Source: Polyangiaceae bacterium
Lineage (GTDB): Bacteria; Myxococcota_A; Polyangia; Polyangiales; Polyangiaceae
DNA: 64,000 bases
Direction: 5' to 3'
NCBI GenBank assembly: GCA_025936045.1
Contig: JAICUB010000036.1
Coordinates: 1 to 64,000, forward strand
This document shows positions 56,149 to 64,000 of this stretch, in pieces. The notes below the pieces were generated by a model. It was not told where the DNA came from. It ran no database searches and worked only from the letters and a program-made list of their open reading frames with translations. The translations under genes were made by a program, and so were the position numbers. Within the stretch, counting starts at the first letter, position 1. Every line of letters begins with the position of its first letter.

Positions 56149-56613
56149 ATGCAAGATCGGCTCGAGCAGCTCGCCCGCGTCGAGCTCTTTGCCGGGCTGA
56201 AGCCCGCGGCGCTCGAGCTCATCGCCAAGGTCGCGGCCGAAGAAACGCACGCGACCGGCACCAAAATCTTCCAGCACGGCGACGCGGGCGAAAAGCTCTA
56301 CCTGATCCTCGAGGGCAAGGTGCGCATCAGCCGCGAGGTGCCGGGGATGGGTGAGGAAGCGCTGGCCGTCCTCGGCCCCGGCCAAATGTTCGGTGAGATG
56401 GCGCTGCTCGACGAATCCCCGCGCTCGGCCGACGCGCGTGTCCACGAACGCTGCCGCCTCCTTTCGATCGCCAAAGACGGCTTCGACGACTTGCTCTTCA
56501 TGCACAAGGACCTGGCGTACGAGGTCCTGTGGAGCATTGTCGGAATGTTGGTGAAGAGACTTCGCGAAACGAATGACAAACTGACGTTTTTGTCCGTGTC
56601 GGGGAAGTTCTAA
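56149..56613 (+). CDS. Cyclic-nucleotide-binding domain protein
   Basis: This 154-residue protein consists of one cNMP-binding domain: LARVELFAGLKPAALELIA, IFQHGDAGEKLYLILEGKV and LGPGQMFGEMALLDESPRSA with the phosphate-binding FGEMALL(x)6RSA motif of CAP. There is no HTH domain, so it is not a classical CRP regulator; it may be a cAMP/cGMP-responsive effector subunit. The C-terminus is helical. It lies 58 nt after the tonB-like gene, on the same strand. Confidence 0.85.
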   Translation: MQDRLEQLARVELFAGLKPAALELIAKVAAEETHATGTKIFQHGDAGEKLYLILEGKVRISREVPGMGEEALAVLGPGQMFGEMALLDESPRSADARVHERCRLLSIAKDGFDDLLFMHKDLAYEVLWSIVGMLVKRLRETNDKLTFLSVSGKF

Positions 56614-56657
56614 AGCTTGGCAGGAGCGGCGACTAGGGGCGCCCGTCAGCCGATTGC

Positions 56658-56819
56658 GCCGGGCTCGCCGGTTGGTCGTACGCGTTTTGGCTGCCCGCGG
56701 TGATCGAGATCTGTCCTTTCCAAGACCGCCAACCTCGTGTCGGCGGGCCTGCGGCCCGCTGCGGCTGCGCCATAAAGCGCGTGCCGCGACAACGCGTACG
56801 ACCAACCGGCGAGACCGGC
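56658..56819. repeat. 162-bp inverted-repeat element
   Basis: Two 29-bp arms, 56658-56686 and 56791-56819, are inverted copies of each other with one mismatch. The core contains a further perfect hairpin GCGGGCC-TGC-GGCCCGC at 56743-56759. The layout resembles a MITE or a REP/BIME-like palindromic element. No transposase and no target-site duplication could be established. Confidence 0.75.
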
Positions 56820-56902
56820 GGAATCATTTCACCGGAAGGACCGGTCGCGAAAGACCTGTAAGTCTGACCCCCCCTAAACAAAGACTCCCCCAAATTTGAC
56901 TT

Positions 56903-56919
56903 CGTAACACCCGTTCAGT
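56903..56919 (+). promoter_or_regulatory. LexA-box candidate
   Basis: The 17-bp site CGTAACACCCGTTCAGT ends 15 nt before the lexA start. It matches 14 of 17 positions of the LexA motif described for Myxococcus, CTRHAMRYBYGTTCAGS, including the GTTCAG core. The position is right for autoregulation of lexA. Matching was done by eye. Confidence 0.7.
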
Positions 56920-56933
56920 ACCTTTCGCGTGCC

Positions 56934-57578
56934 ATGCAAGGCCTGACGAAGCGCCAGGAGCAGACGCTCGATTTCATTCGCAAGTCGATCGGCGAGCGCG
57001 GCTATCCTCCCACGCTGCGGGAGATCGGCGAATACATGGGGATTCGCTCGACCAACGGCGTGAACGATCACCTGCGCGCCCTGGAGCGTAAGGGCTACCT
57101 CCGGCGTGAGGACATGAAGAGCCGCGCGCTCAAGCTGGTGGAAGCGTCGTTGCCGCAGCCCGTCCGTGCCCCACTGAACGAAGAGGACATCATCGATGTC
57201 CCCGTGCTCGGTCGCGTGGCAGCCGGCCTCCCTCTCCTCGCAGAGGAAAATGTCATCGACACGGTCCGCGTTGACCGCATGATGGTCCGCGGCGGGCGTG
57301 AGGTCTTCGGCCTGCGCGTGCAGGGGGATTCGATGATCGAGGCCGGGATCCTCGGCGGTGACTACATCTTCGTGCGGAAGCAAGCCATGGCCGAACGCGG
57401 AGACATCGTCGTCGCGCTCATCGGCGACGAGGCCACGGTAAAGTACTTCTATCCCGAACGCGACTACGTTCGGTTCCAGCCCGCCAACGCGAAGATGGCG
57501 CCAATTCTCGTTCGTGCCTCGGATTTCAAGTCGACGATGCTGCTCGGCAAGGTCGTCGGTCTCTACCGCCGCCTCTGA
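56934..57578 (+). CDS. lexA: LexA repressor
   Basis: This 214-residue SOS repressor has the N-terminal winged helix (LTKRQEQTLDFI, then YPPTLREIGEYMGI) and the C-terminal S24 peptidase domain. The self-cleavage site is A97-G98 in RVAAGLPL, the nucleophile is S133 in GDSMIEAGI and the general base is K170 in ATVKYFY. LexA represses DNA-damage genes until RecA filaments trigger cleavage. A LexA-type box lies 15 nt before the ATG. No recA or SOS gene follows directly. Confidence 0.97.
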   Translation: MQGLTKRQEQTLDFIRKSIGERGYPPTLREIGEYMGIRSTNGVNDHLRALERKGYLRREDMKSRALKLVEASLPQPVRAPLNEEDIIDVPVLGRVAAGLPLLAEENVIDTVRVDRMMVRGGREVFGLRVQGDSMIEAGILGGDYIFVRKQAMAERGDIVVALIGDEATVKYFYPERDYVRFQPANAKMAPILVRASDFKSTMLLGKVVGLYRRL

Positions 57579-57758
57579 CGCTCTGCGGAATCGGCCGATT
57601 TGCCGGCGAGCATGAGCCGGTAGGGTTCGGTGCGCCCACTTCGCGTCAGGTGGAGCGGACCGAAAAAGCGTCCTCGAGAGCGCACAGTGTTGACGGAATC
57701 TACGGGGAATTGCTAGCGTTCTTCGCGGAAACCGCGACCTTCGGGTCGACCGCGCCCG

Positions 57759-58108
57759 ATGCCGAACGCCCCCGCAGACCTCGCCGAAACCCCGGCGTCC
57801 GTGCGTTTTCGCCGCGCGTTGGGTGCCGTCGGCCTCGCGCTCGCTGCGTTTCTCGCGAGCGGTTGCGGCAACACGCTCTACGCCGTGCAGATCAGCGCCG
57901 CGTCCTCGAAGCTCGAAGAGGCGCACGAGCTCGGCGCCGAACAATACGCTCCTTACGAATACTGGTACGCCTACGAGCACATTCAGAAGGCGGAGTCGGA
58001 AGCGTCCGAGGCCGACTACAGCGATGCGGTGAACCTCGCGGAGACGGGCGAAGAGTACGCCGAGAAGGCGATCAAGCTCGCTCGCAACGCACACCGCGGA
58101 GCAGGTCG

Positions 58109-58112
<4 letters not shown>
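57759..58112 (+). CDS. DUF4398-type lipoprotein
   Basis: This 117-residue protein has a signal peptide ending AAFLASGCGN (lipobox LASGC at Cys 36). The mature part is helical: AVQISAASSKLEEAHELGAE, PYEYWYAYEHIQKAESEASE, then SDAVNLAETGEEYAEKAIKLA, as in DUF4398 lipoproteins. Such proteins occur next to OmpA-family genes. The stop overlaps the next start by 4 nt (ATGA), so they are coupled. An in-frame start further downstream is possible. Confidence 0.82.
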
Positions 58113-59137
<1,025 letters not shown>

Positions 59138-59190
59138 GGCGCCGCACCGATTCGTCCGGTCTCCGCTCCCCGCCGCGCGCTCCCTCGACT

Positions 59191-61092
59191 ATGCACTCCC
59201 TCGGAGGACCCTTGTCTCGACTCTACCGGCTGCTCTGCATCGCTCTCCTCGTCTTGGTGTCATCGCCTGCGCTCGCGCAGTACACACGCGACACCGCCGC
59301 CAACAAGAAGATCGACGAAGCGATCAATACCCACTACGTCGCCACCGATTTCGAGAAGGCGGAAGGTGTATTGCTCGGCACCATCAACGCCTGCGGCGAC
59401 AAGTGCTCACCGCAAACGCTCGGCAAGGCGTGGATGTACGTCGGCATCGTGCGCGGCAGCGGAAAGAACAACCAGGCCGGCGCGAGGGAAGCGTTTCAGA
59501 AAGCGGCCGCCGCCGACCCGAACGTGAAGCTCGACACCGTGCTCGCCACGCCCGAGACGCAGGCGACGTTCGCCGCTATCGCCGGAGGCGGGGGCGCAGC
59601 AGCGCCCGAACCGGCTGCACCGGCAACGCCGGCCGCACCTGCTGCTGCTCGTGCCCCGAGCGGCGGCCTCTCGTGCACTCCCTCCGTCACGAACGTCGAG
59701 ACGCGGCGCCCCATCCCCGTGCAGTGCTCGAGCGACGAAGAAGCGACGGCGATGGAGCTCAAGTACAAGGCCTTCGGCTCGGATTCGTGGAAGACGATGC
59801 CGATGCAGAAGAAGGGCGACAGCTTCCGCGCGCAGATCCCGTGCACGGCGACCAACATCGCCGGCGCCCTCAAGATCTACGTGCGCGCGAAGGACGCCCA
59901 GGGCGACCAAGTCGACAGCTGGGGCAGCAAGGGCGCGCCCATCGTGATCAACCTCGCCGAGAAGGTGGACGAAGAGCCGCCTTCCTTCGACGACGGCGAA
60001 GCGCCCGCGCGCTGCGCCGCCAAGGAAGAGTGCCCGCCCGACTTCCCGGGCTGCGGGGGCGGCGGCAGTGGCGAGGTAACGGGCAAGGACTGGGGCGCCT
60101 CTTGCGAGAACTCGCGCGAGTGCAAAGCGGGGCTTCTATGCGAAGAGGGCACCTGCCAGGCCGCACCGACCTGCGACTCGGACGGCGACTGCTCGACCGG
60201 CATGTGCGTGAACGGCAAGTGCGACATCGCGGACCGCGGCAACGGCGGCGGTTCGAGCGGCGGCGCGCCGGGCGTCTACAAGCGCAATTGGCTCGGCATC
60301 GACATCGCGCAGGATATCGCCTTCGTCGGCGGCTACAACGTCTGCGATCCCAAGCTCGGGCAGCAGTCGGACAACTACGCGTGCTTCTACCAGGGCACGA
60401 CCAACCAGCCCTTCTTCCACACGCCCTACCCGCTTCGCGACGGCATCTCGACCGGCGCCGTGCTCGCCACCACGCGCATCATGCTTTCATACGATCGCGC
60501 GTTTTCGCCCAACATCACCGTGGGCGGGCGCCTCGGATTTGCATTCGGCGGGGGACCGCCGGCCGGCATGCAACCGCCCGTAGGCGTGCAGGATCCACCC
60601 GCGCACAGTCAAGGCACGGGCGGCACGGCTTTCTTGCCGGTACACCTCGAAGTACGCGGCGCCTTCTGGTTCCTGCCGCTCAGCGCCAAGTTCTTCCGAG
60701 CGTACGCCCTCGTCGGCGGCGGCATGGCGCAGGTCGACGCGAAGGTTCGCATCAACGAGTACGATTGCGAGGATGCGGGCAAAGGCGCGAGCGCCGACGC
60801 GACGAATCCCAACTACGAACCCAATTACACGGATCCGAAGACGGGTGAGGTTCTGAGCCCGTATAACCAGTGCCGGAGCGGAAAGAAGACGTACTACAAC
60901 ATCGCTCACCACAAGGCGGTGCCCGTGGACGGCTGGAAGAAGATGGGCCAGGGCTTCCTCGAAATCGGCGCCGGCACCATGCTCGCGCTCGGTCCGAAGA
61001 TGGGCGCCACCGTCGAGGCGAAGCTCCTCTACATGCTGCCCGCGTCGGGCGTCGTGATCCAGCCGACCCTCGGCTTCAATTACGGGTTCTGA
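59191..61092 (+). CDS. Outer-membrane beta-barrel protein with TPR-like N-terminus
   Basis: From the ATG at 59191 the protein has 633 residues, with a signal peptide ending SSPALAQ. A TTG at 59212, with GGAGG just upstream, is an alternative start. The N-terminal domain is helical (a TPR-like DFEKAEGVLLGTINACG region), followed by an Ala/Pro linker, a beta-rich domain and a Cys-rich segment (CENSRECKAGLLCEEGTC, about residues 309-326). The last 250 residues alternate hydrophobic strands and end GFNYGF, as in outer-membrane barrels. Transport or anchoring role is unknown. Confidence 0.75.
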   Translation: MHSLGGPLSRLYRLLCIALLVLVSSPALAQYTRDTAANKKIDEAINTHYVATDFEKAEGVLLGTINACGDKCSPQTLGKAWMYVGIVRGSGKNNQAGAREAFQKAAAADPNVKLDTVLATPETQATFAAIAGGGGAAAPEPAAPATPAAPAAARAPSGGLSCTPSVTNVETRRPIPVQCSSDEEATAMELKYKAFGSDSWKTMPMQKKGDSFRAQIPCTATNIAGALKIYVRAKDAQGDQVDSWGSKGAPIVINLAEKVDEEPPSFDDGEAPARCAAKEECPPDFPGCGGGGSGEVTGKDWGASCENSRECKAGLLCEEGTCQAAPTCDSDGDCSTGMCVNGKCDIADRGNGGGSSGGAPGVYKRNWLGIDIAQDIAFVGGYNVCDPKLGQQSDNYACFYQGTTNQPFFHTPYPLRDGISTGAVLATTRIMLSYDRAFSPNITVGGRLGFAFGGGPPAGMQPPVGVQDPPAHSQGTGGTAFLPVHLEVRGAFWFLPLSAKFFRAYALVGGGMAQVDAKVRINEYDCEDAGKGASADATNPNYEPNYTDPKTGEVLSPYNQCRSGKKTYYNIAHHKAVPVDGWKKMGQGFLEIGAGTMLALGPKMGATVEAKLLYMLPASGVVIQPTLGFNYGF

Positions 61093-61577
61093 GCGGGCGC
61101 GCGTGGCCTTGAGCCGGGGCCGCTCGCTCCCTCGAGCCACGCGATCACGCTGACGCCGGCCGGGTAAGCGAGCGCGAGCCCGGTCGCGAGCCTGAGCGGC
61201 GCCCACGACGGACGCCAGCCGAGCGCTTCCGTCGCTACGTCGAGGCCCATGGCGAGCGCCGCGCCGGCGAGCCAAAGCTCGAGGCGCGGCGACGCGAGCC
61301 GCGGCCTCCCGGCGAGCGCGCCGAGACCGAGCCCCACGTAGAGGCCGAGGCAACGCGCGCACACGGCGCCGAAGCCGAGCATGCGCGCCGGATCGCGCTC
61401 GCACTGAAAGGAAAACCAGGCATCGAGGCCGCGGCCGAGCCACGCGAACGCGGGCCAACGTTGCGCGAGCGCAGGAACGAACGGCGCGAGGCCCACGCCG
61501 ACCAAGAACACCCGAACCAGGAGCGACACGGAGCGCGCTCGACGAAGGCGAGCGTCAGGGGACGCTCGTGTCCTCAT
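61080..61577 (-). CDS. DUF2085 membrane protein
   Basis: This 165-residue protein has hydrophobic helices and the DUF2085 hallmark FGAVCARCLGLYVGLGLGAL at about residues 69-88 (CxRCxG, usually preceded by a Cys as here in FSFQCERDP). The family is of unknown function. It starts 23 nt inside the end of the upstream glycosyltransferase gene, which suggests coupled translation, though a GTG at 61529 is an alternative start. Its 3' end overlaps the convergent barrel gene by 13 nt. Confidence 0.82.
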   Translation of the reverse strand: MRTRASPDARLRRARSVSLLVRVFLVGVGLAPFVPALAQRWPAFAWLGRGLDAWFSFQCERDPARMLGFGAVCARCLGLYVGLGLGALAGRPRLASPRLELWLAGAALAMGLDVATEALGWRPSWAPLRLATGLALAYPAGVSVIAWLEGASGPGSRPRAPAQNP

Positions 61578-62502
61578 AACCCATCTTGCCCTTCAGCAAG
61601 TAGAGCGGGCGCTGCTTCACCTCTTGGTAGATCCGGCTCACGTACTCGCCGATCACGCCCAGGGTCGAGAGGATGAAGCCGCCGAGCAGGGTCATCACCG
61701 TCATCGTCGACGGCCAGCCGACGAGCGCGATACCTCGGAAGATTTTCTCGTAGACGACCCAGCAAGCGCCCATCACGGCGAGCCCCGACAGGCTGAAACC
61801 GAGATAGACGGCGACGCGCAGCGGCAACGTCGAGACGGAGAAGATGCCGTCGTACGCGAGGCCCATGAGCTTCGCCAACGTGTACTTGGAGTCGCCCGCG
61901 AAGCGGCGATCGCGCTCGTAGACGCAGCCCGTCTGCCTGTAGCCGACCCAGGTCCGAATGCCGCGCACGAAGCGATTGCGCTCGGGCAAGAGCTTCATCG
62001 CCGTGAGCACCTTGCGGTCCATCAGGCAGAAGTCCCCGGAGTCGAGCGGAATGTCGAGGTCGGAGAGCTGCTTGAGGATCCGGTAGAAGAGCGCGTAGGC
62101 CGCGCGCTTGACGAAGTTCTCCTTGCGCTTGGTGCGCACGGCGTAGACGACGTCGTAACCCTCCTTCCAGCGTTGGATCAGCGCGGGGAGCACCTCCGGC
62201 GGATCCTGCAGGTCTCCGTCTAGAACCATGACCGCGTCTCCGCGCGCGTGGTCGAGCCCGGCGGTCACCGCGACCTGGTGGCCGAAGTTCCGCGACAGAC
62301 TCAAGGCCTTGAAGCGCGGATCGCGCGCGTGAAGGTCGATCAGCATGCGCCACGAATCATCCGCGCTGCCGTCGTCGACCAGGATCACCTCGGCGGCCCC
62401 GTCGAACCCGTCGATGACCGCTCGTACACGCTCGAACAGCGTCGGAATGGTCTCGTGCTCGTTGTAGATGGGAATGACGATGGAATAAGTTCTAGCCGTC
62501 AC
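61555..62502 (-). CDS. Glycosyltransferase family 2 (polyprenyl-phosphate type)
   Basis: This 315-residue protein (GTG at 62502) has the GT-A fold of GtrB/ArnC/DPM1-type enzymes. YSIVIPIYNEHETIPTLFE opens the domain, VDDGSADDSW and VLDGDLQDPPEV carry the metal-binding Asp pairs, and DSGDFCLMDRKV follows; two C-terminal helices (VAVYLGFSLSGLAVMGACWV and TVMTLLGGFILSTLGVIG) anchor it in the membrane. It would transfer a sugar from a nucleotide donor to a lipid phosphate, in an envelope pathway. The acceptor is unknown. Confidence 0.9.
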   Translation of the reverse strand: MTARTYSIVIPIYNEHETIPTLFERVRAVIDGFDGAAEVILVDDGSADDSWRMLIDLHARDPRFKALSLSRNFGHQVAVTAGLDHARGDAVMVLDGDLQDPPEVLPALIQRWKEGYDVVYAVRTKRKENFVKRAAYALFYRILKQLSDLDIPLDSGDFCLMDRKVLTAMKLLPERNRFVRGIRTWVGYRQTGCVYERDRRFAGDSKYTLAKLMGLAYDGIFSVSTLPLRVAVYLGFSLSGLAVMGACWVVYEKIFRGIALVGWPSTMTVMTLLGGFILSTLGVIGEYVSRIYQEVKQRPLYLLKGKMGYEDTSVP

Positions 62503-62604
62503 GTGCTTCCGTGCTCTTCGTCGGGCGCACGTCGTCCGAGCGAGTGCGTCCCATCCACGGCGAGCATAACGCGCAGTCGGGCCGGCGAGCCAGCGGGCGC
62601 CGCG

Positions 62605-63483
62605 CTAGCGCTTCGGCGCCTGTCGCCCCATCTGCCGCAGTACCGCTTGGAGGTCGTCCCACACCTCGCGCTTTGCCGCGGGATTTCTGAGCAGGAACGC
62701 CGGGTGGAAGGTGGGCATCACGGGAGTGCGCCCACCGTAGAGCTTCCAGCGGCCGCGCAGGCGCGTGATGCCTTCGGTCGTTCCGAACAAGCCCTGCACC
62801 GCCGTCGCGCCGAGGGCGACCATCACCTCCGGCTGGAGGAGCTCGAGCTGCTCCTTCAGGTACGGCATGCAGGCGGCCATCTCTTCCGGTTCGGGCTTGC
62901 GGTTGTTCGGCGGCCGGCACTTCACGATATTGCAGACGTAAACGTCGTCGCGACCGAAGCCCATCGCTTCGATCATGCGGTCGAGCAGTTGACCCGCCTT
63001 GCCGACGAACGGAAAGCCCTGCGCGTCTTCGTCCGCGCCCGGGCCCTCGCCGACGAAGCACAGGCCGGACGTGCCGGTTCCCCGCGCGAACACGGTTTGC
63101 GTGCGACCTGCGTGGAGCGCGCAACGAGTGCACGGCTTGACGCGCTCGGCGAGCAGCTCGAGACGGCGCCGGCGCTCGCTCACGTCGAGCAACGGCGCGG
63201 GCGCGCCGGCAGCCGCGCCGGGCACCGCCACGACGACGGCCGGTGACGGCTGAACGATGACGGGCGTTTGCGCGACGTCCGGCGCCGTTTGCGCGACGTC
63301 CGGCGCCGTTTCCACGACGTTCGGCGCCGTTTCCACGACGTTCGGCGCCGTTTCCACGACGTTCGGCGCCGCTGCCCGTGGGCTTGCGCCGGAACGGTCG
63401 CGCGGCACGCCGGCGGCGCCGCTCGTCACGAGCCACTCGACGTGCGCGCGTACGGCCGCCGCAAGCTCCGAGAGCTCGCTCAT
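62605..63483 (-). CDS. Family 4 uracil-DNA glycosylase with repeat-rich N-terminus
   Basis: The ATG at 63483, with a GAGG site upstream, gives 292 residues; a GTG at 63510 is an alternative. The C-terminal 200 residues are a family 4 UDG: CTRCALHAGRTQTVF (first two cluster Cys), FVGEGPGADEDAQGFPFVGK, NIVKCRPPNNRKPEPEEM with a third Cys, and MPTFHPAFLLRNP with the catalytic His. A 4Fe-4S cluster is expected. It removes uracil from DNA. The N-terminal 90 residues are a spacer with three APNVVET and two APDVAQT heptads, absent from typical UDGs. Confidence 0.9.
   Translation of the reverse strand: MSELSELAAAVRAHVEWLVTSGAAGVPRDRSGASPRAAAPNVVETAPNVVETAPNVVETAPDVAQTAPDVAQTPVIVQPSPAVVVAVPGAAAGAPAPLLDVSERRRRLELLAERVKPCTRCALHAGRTQTVFARGTGTSGLCFVGEGPGADEDAQGFPFVGKAGQLLDRMIEAMGFGRDDVYVCNIVKCRPPNNRKPEPEEMAACMPYLKEQLELLQPEVMVALGATAVQGLFGTTEGITRLRGRWKLYGGRTPVMPTFHPAFLLRNPAAKREVWDDLQAVLRQMGRQAPKR
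63266..63370 (-). repeat. 21-bp tandem repeat (5 units) in the UDG gene
   Basis: Five 21-bp units lie head to tail: two copies of one type at 63266-63307 and three of a second at 63308-63370. Units of the same type are identical and the types differ at few positions. They encode APDVAQT and APNVVET heptads in the N-terminal spacer of the uracil-DNA glycosylase. The unit length keeps the frame. Confidence 0.9.
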
Positions 63484-63565
63484 GGCTTCGACCTCGACCG
63501 CGCGACTCACGCCGAAAGCCTAGCGCAACACGCGGACCTCGGGTCGCTCGTGACGGAGTACCCGT

Positions 63566-64000
63566 TCAATGCTCGGCTTGGAGAAAGCGCTCGGCGTCGA
63601 GCGCCGCCATGCAGCCGGTGCCCGCCGCCGTGACGGCCTGACGGTAGGTCCAATCCGCGACGTCACCGGCCGCGAAGACGCCCGGCACGCTCGTGCGCGT
63701 CGAGCCGAGCTCGACCTTCAGGTACCCGTTCGGATGCGTCGCGAGCTGTCCTTTGAAGAGCTCGGTCATCGGCGTATGCCCAATCGCGACGAAGAGCGCG
63801 CCGACCGGCAAGGTCGTGAGCTTGTCGTTTTTGAGATCACGCACGCGGATCGCCGTCACGCGATCCTGCGAAGGATCGAGGACGTCGTCGACGACGTGGC
63901 TCATGAGCAGGTTGATCTTCGGGTTTTTACGCACGCGGTCGACCATGGCACGCGAGGCGCGGAAATCGTCGCGGCGGTGGATCAGCGTGACGTTCCCGCA
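63566..64000 (-). CDS. trxB: Thioredoxin reductase, C-terminal part (cut by window edge)
   Basis: This gene enters from the right edge; 144 residues are visible. They show NADPH-domain segments (VTLIHRRDDFRAS and VRDLKNDKLTTLPVG), then LFVAIGHTPMTELF and GVFAAGDVADWTYRQAVTAAGTGCMAALDAE, the FAD-binding C-terminal motif of low-Mr thioredoxin reductases. The redox-active CxxC would be in the missing N-terminal part. TrxB reduces thioredoxin with NADPH. It lies 82 nt upstream of the UDG gene on the same strand. Confidence 0.9.
   Translation of the reverse strand, partial: CGNVTLIHRRDDFRASRAMVDRVRKNPKINLLMSHVVDDVLDPSQDRVTAIRVRDLKNDKLTTLPVGALFVAIGHTPMTELFKGQLATHPNGYLKVELGSTRTSVPGVFAAGDVADWTYRQAVTAAGTGCMAALDAERFLQAEH

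Larger units (their letters stand above)
56614..56933. other. 320-bp gap before lexA (inverted-repeat element and LexA box)
   Basis: No convincing protein frame is seen. The gap holds a large inverted repeat (56658-56819), reported separately, and a LexA-box candidate at 56903-56919. The segment 56820-56902 is otherwise plain, with purine-rich stretches. Confidence 0.6.

Noticed and set aside
56633..56893. 86-residue minus-strand frame over the inverted-repeat element
   Set aside because: It spans both repeat arms and lacks protein-like composition or a start site; kept as repeat only.
63550..63570. Second LexA-like GTTCA site near the trxB end
   Set aside because: It lacks the G after the TTCA core, overlaps a coding sequence and matches only a few positions.

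Overview
This window is high-GC bacterial chromosome packed with genes on both strands. It carries many Gly/Ser/Thr-rich lipoproteins, two DUF2330 proteins with MYXO-CTERM-like tails (Cys, hydrophobic stretch, Arg run), a SpoVR/YhbH pair and a myxobacterial-type LexA box. Together these point to a myxobacterium (Myxococcota). The style of the lipoproteins suggests the Polyangiales/Sorangiineae side, but that is inference. No tRNA, rRNA, IS element, prophage or CRISPR array was recognised.

Layout. 1-4.8 kb: three repeat-rich or lectin-like surface lipoproteins (one cut by the left edge). 4.8-7.5 kb: trpF-trpB-trpA, starting 3 nt after the third lipoprotein. 7.5-14.3 kb: metallophosphoesterase, glnE, a HAD phosphatase, a DoxX-like membrane protein divergent from a LysR regulator, and hemB. 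14.4-25.5 kb: a Pmp-like beta-helix lipoprotein, a double-ACT protein, a YkgJ protein, yhbH-spoVR-TPR lipoprotein, an unknown lipoprotein, thiE, a small membrane protein, a DUF2277 protein and holB. 25.6-28.9 kb: hisC, a TPR lipoprotein and galK with overlapping ends. 28.9-38.2 kb: an envelope and secreted-protein block (two tandem DUF2330 proteins, a small lipoprotein plus beta-propeller, a Cys-rich metzincin protease, a lipoprotein with a carboxypeptidase-regulatory-like fold). 38.3-47.0 kb: nuoE-F-J-K-L-M-N on the minus strand, without nuoG, H and I. 47.2-53.8 kb: a zinc-ribbon membrane protein, a DUF2752 protein, ychF, a glutamine amidotransferase, an enolase-superfamily epimerase and a HAD-type 5'-nucleotidase. 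54.0-61.1 kb: exbB-exbD-tonB, a cyclic-nucleotide-binding protein, an inverted-repeat element, lexA, then DUF4398 lipoprotein, OmpA/TSP3 lipoprotein and an outer-membrane barrel protein. 61.1-64 kb: a DUF2085 protein, a family 2 glycosyltransferase, a family 4 uracil-DNA glycosylase and the 3' end of trxB.

How the genes work together. Housekeeping genes (Trp, His, haem and thiamine synthesis, complex I, replication clamp loading, SOS control) alternate with envelope modules. I see no defence island, biosynthetic cluster or clearly novel system. The best leads are a 162-bp inverted-repeat element just upstream of lexA, a NuoL with an extra PKD-like C-terminal domain, a four-hairpin intergenic region at about 33.0-33.1 kb, tandem DUF2330 surface proteins, and a uracil-DNA glycosylase whose N-terminus is built from 21-bp repeats.

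Start codons were moved inward from the longest open frame wherever a signal peptide, a ribosome binding site or overlap with a neighbour argued for it; those choices are stated per gene.
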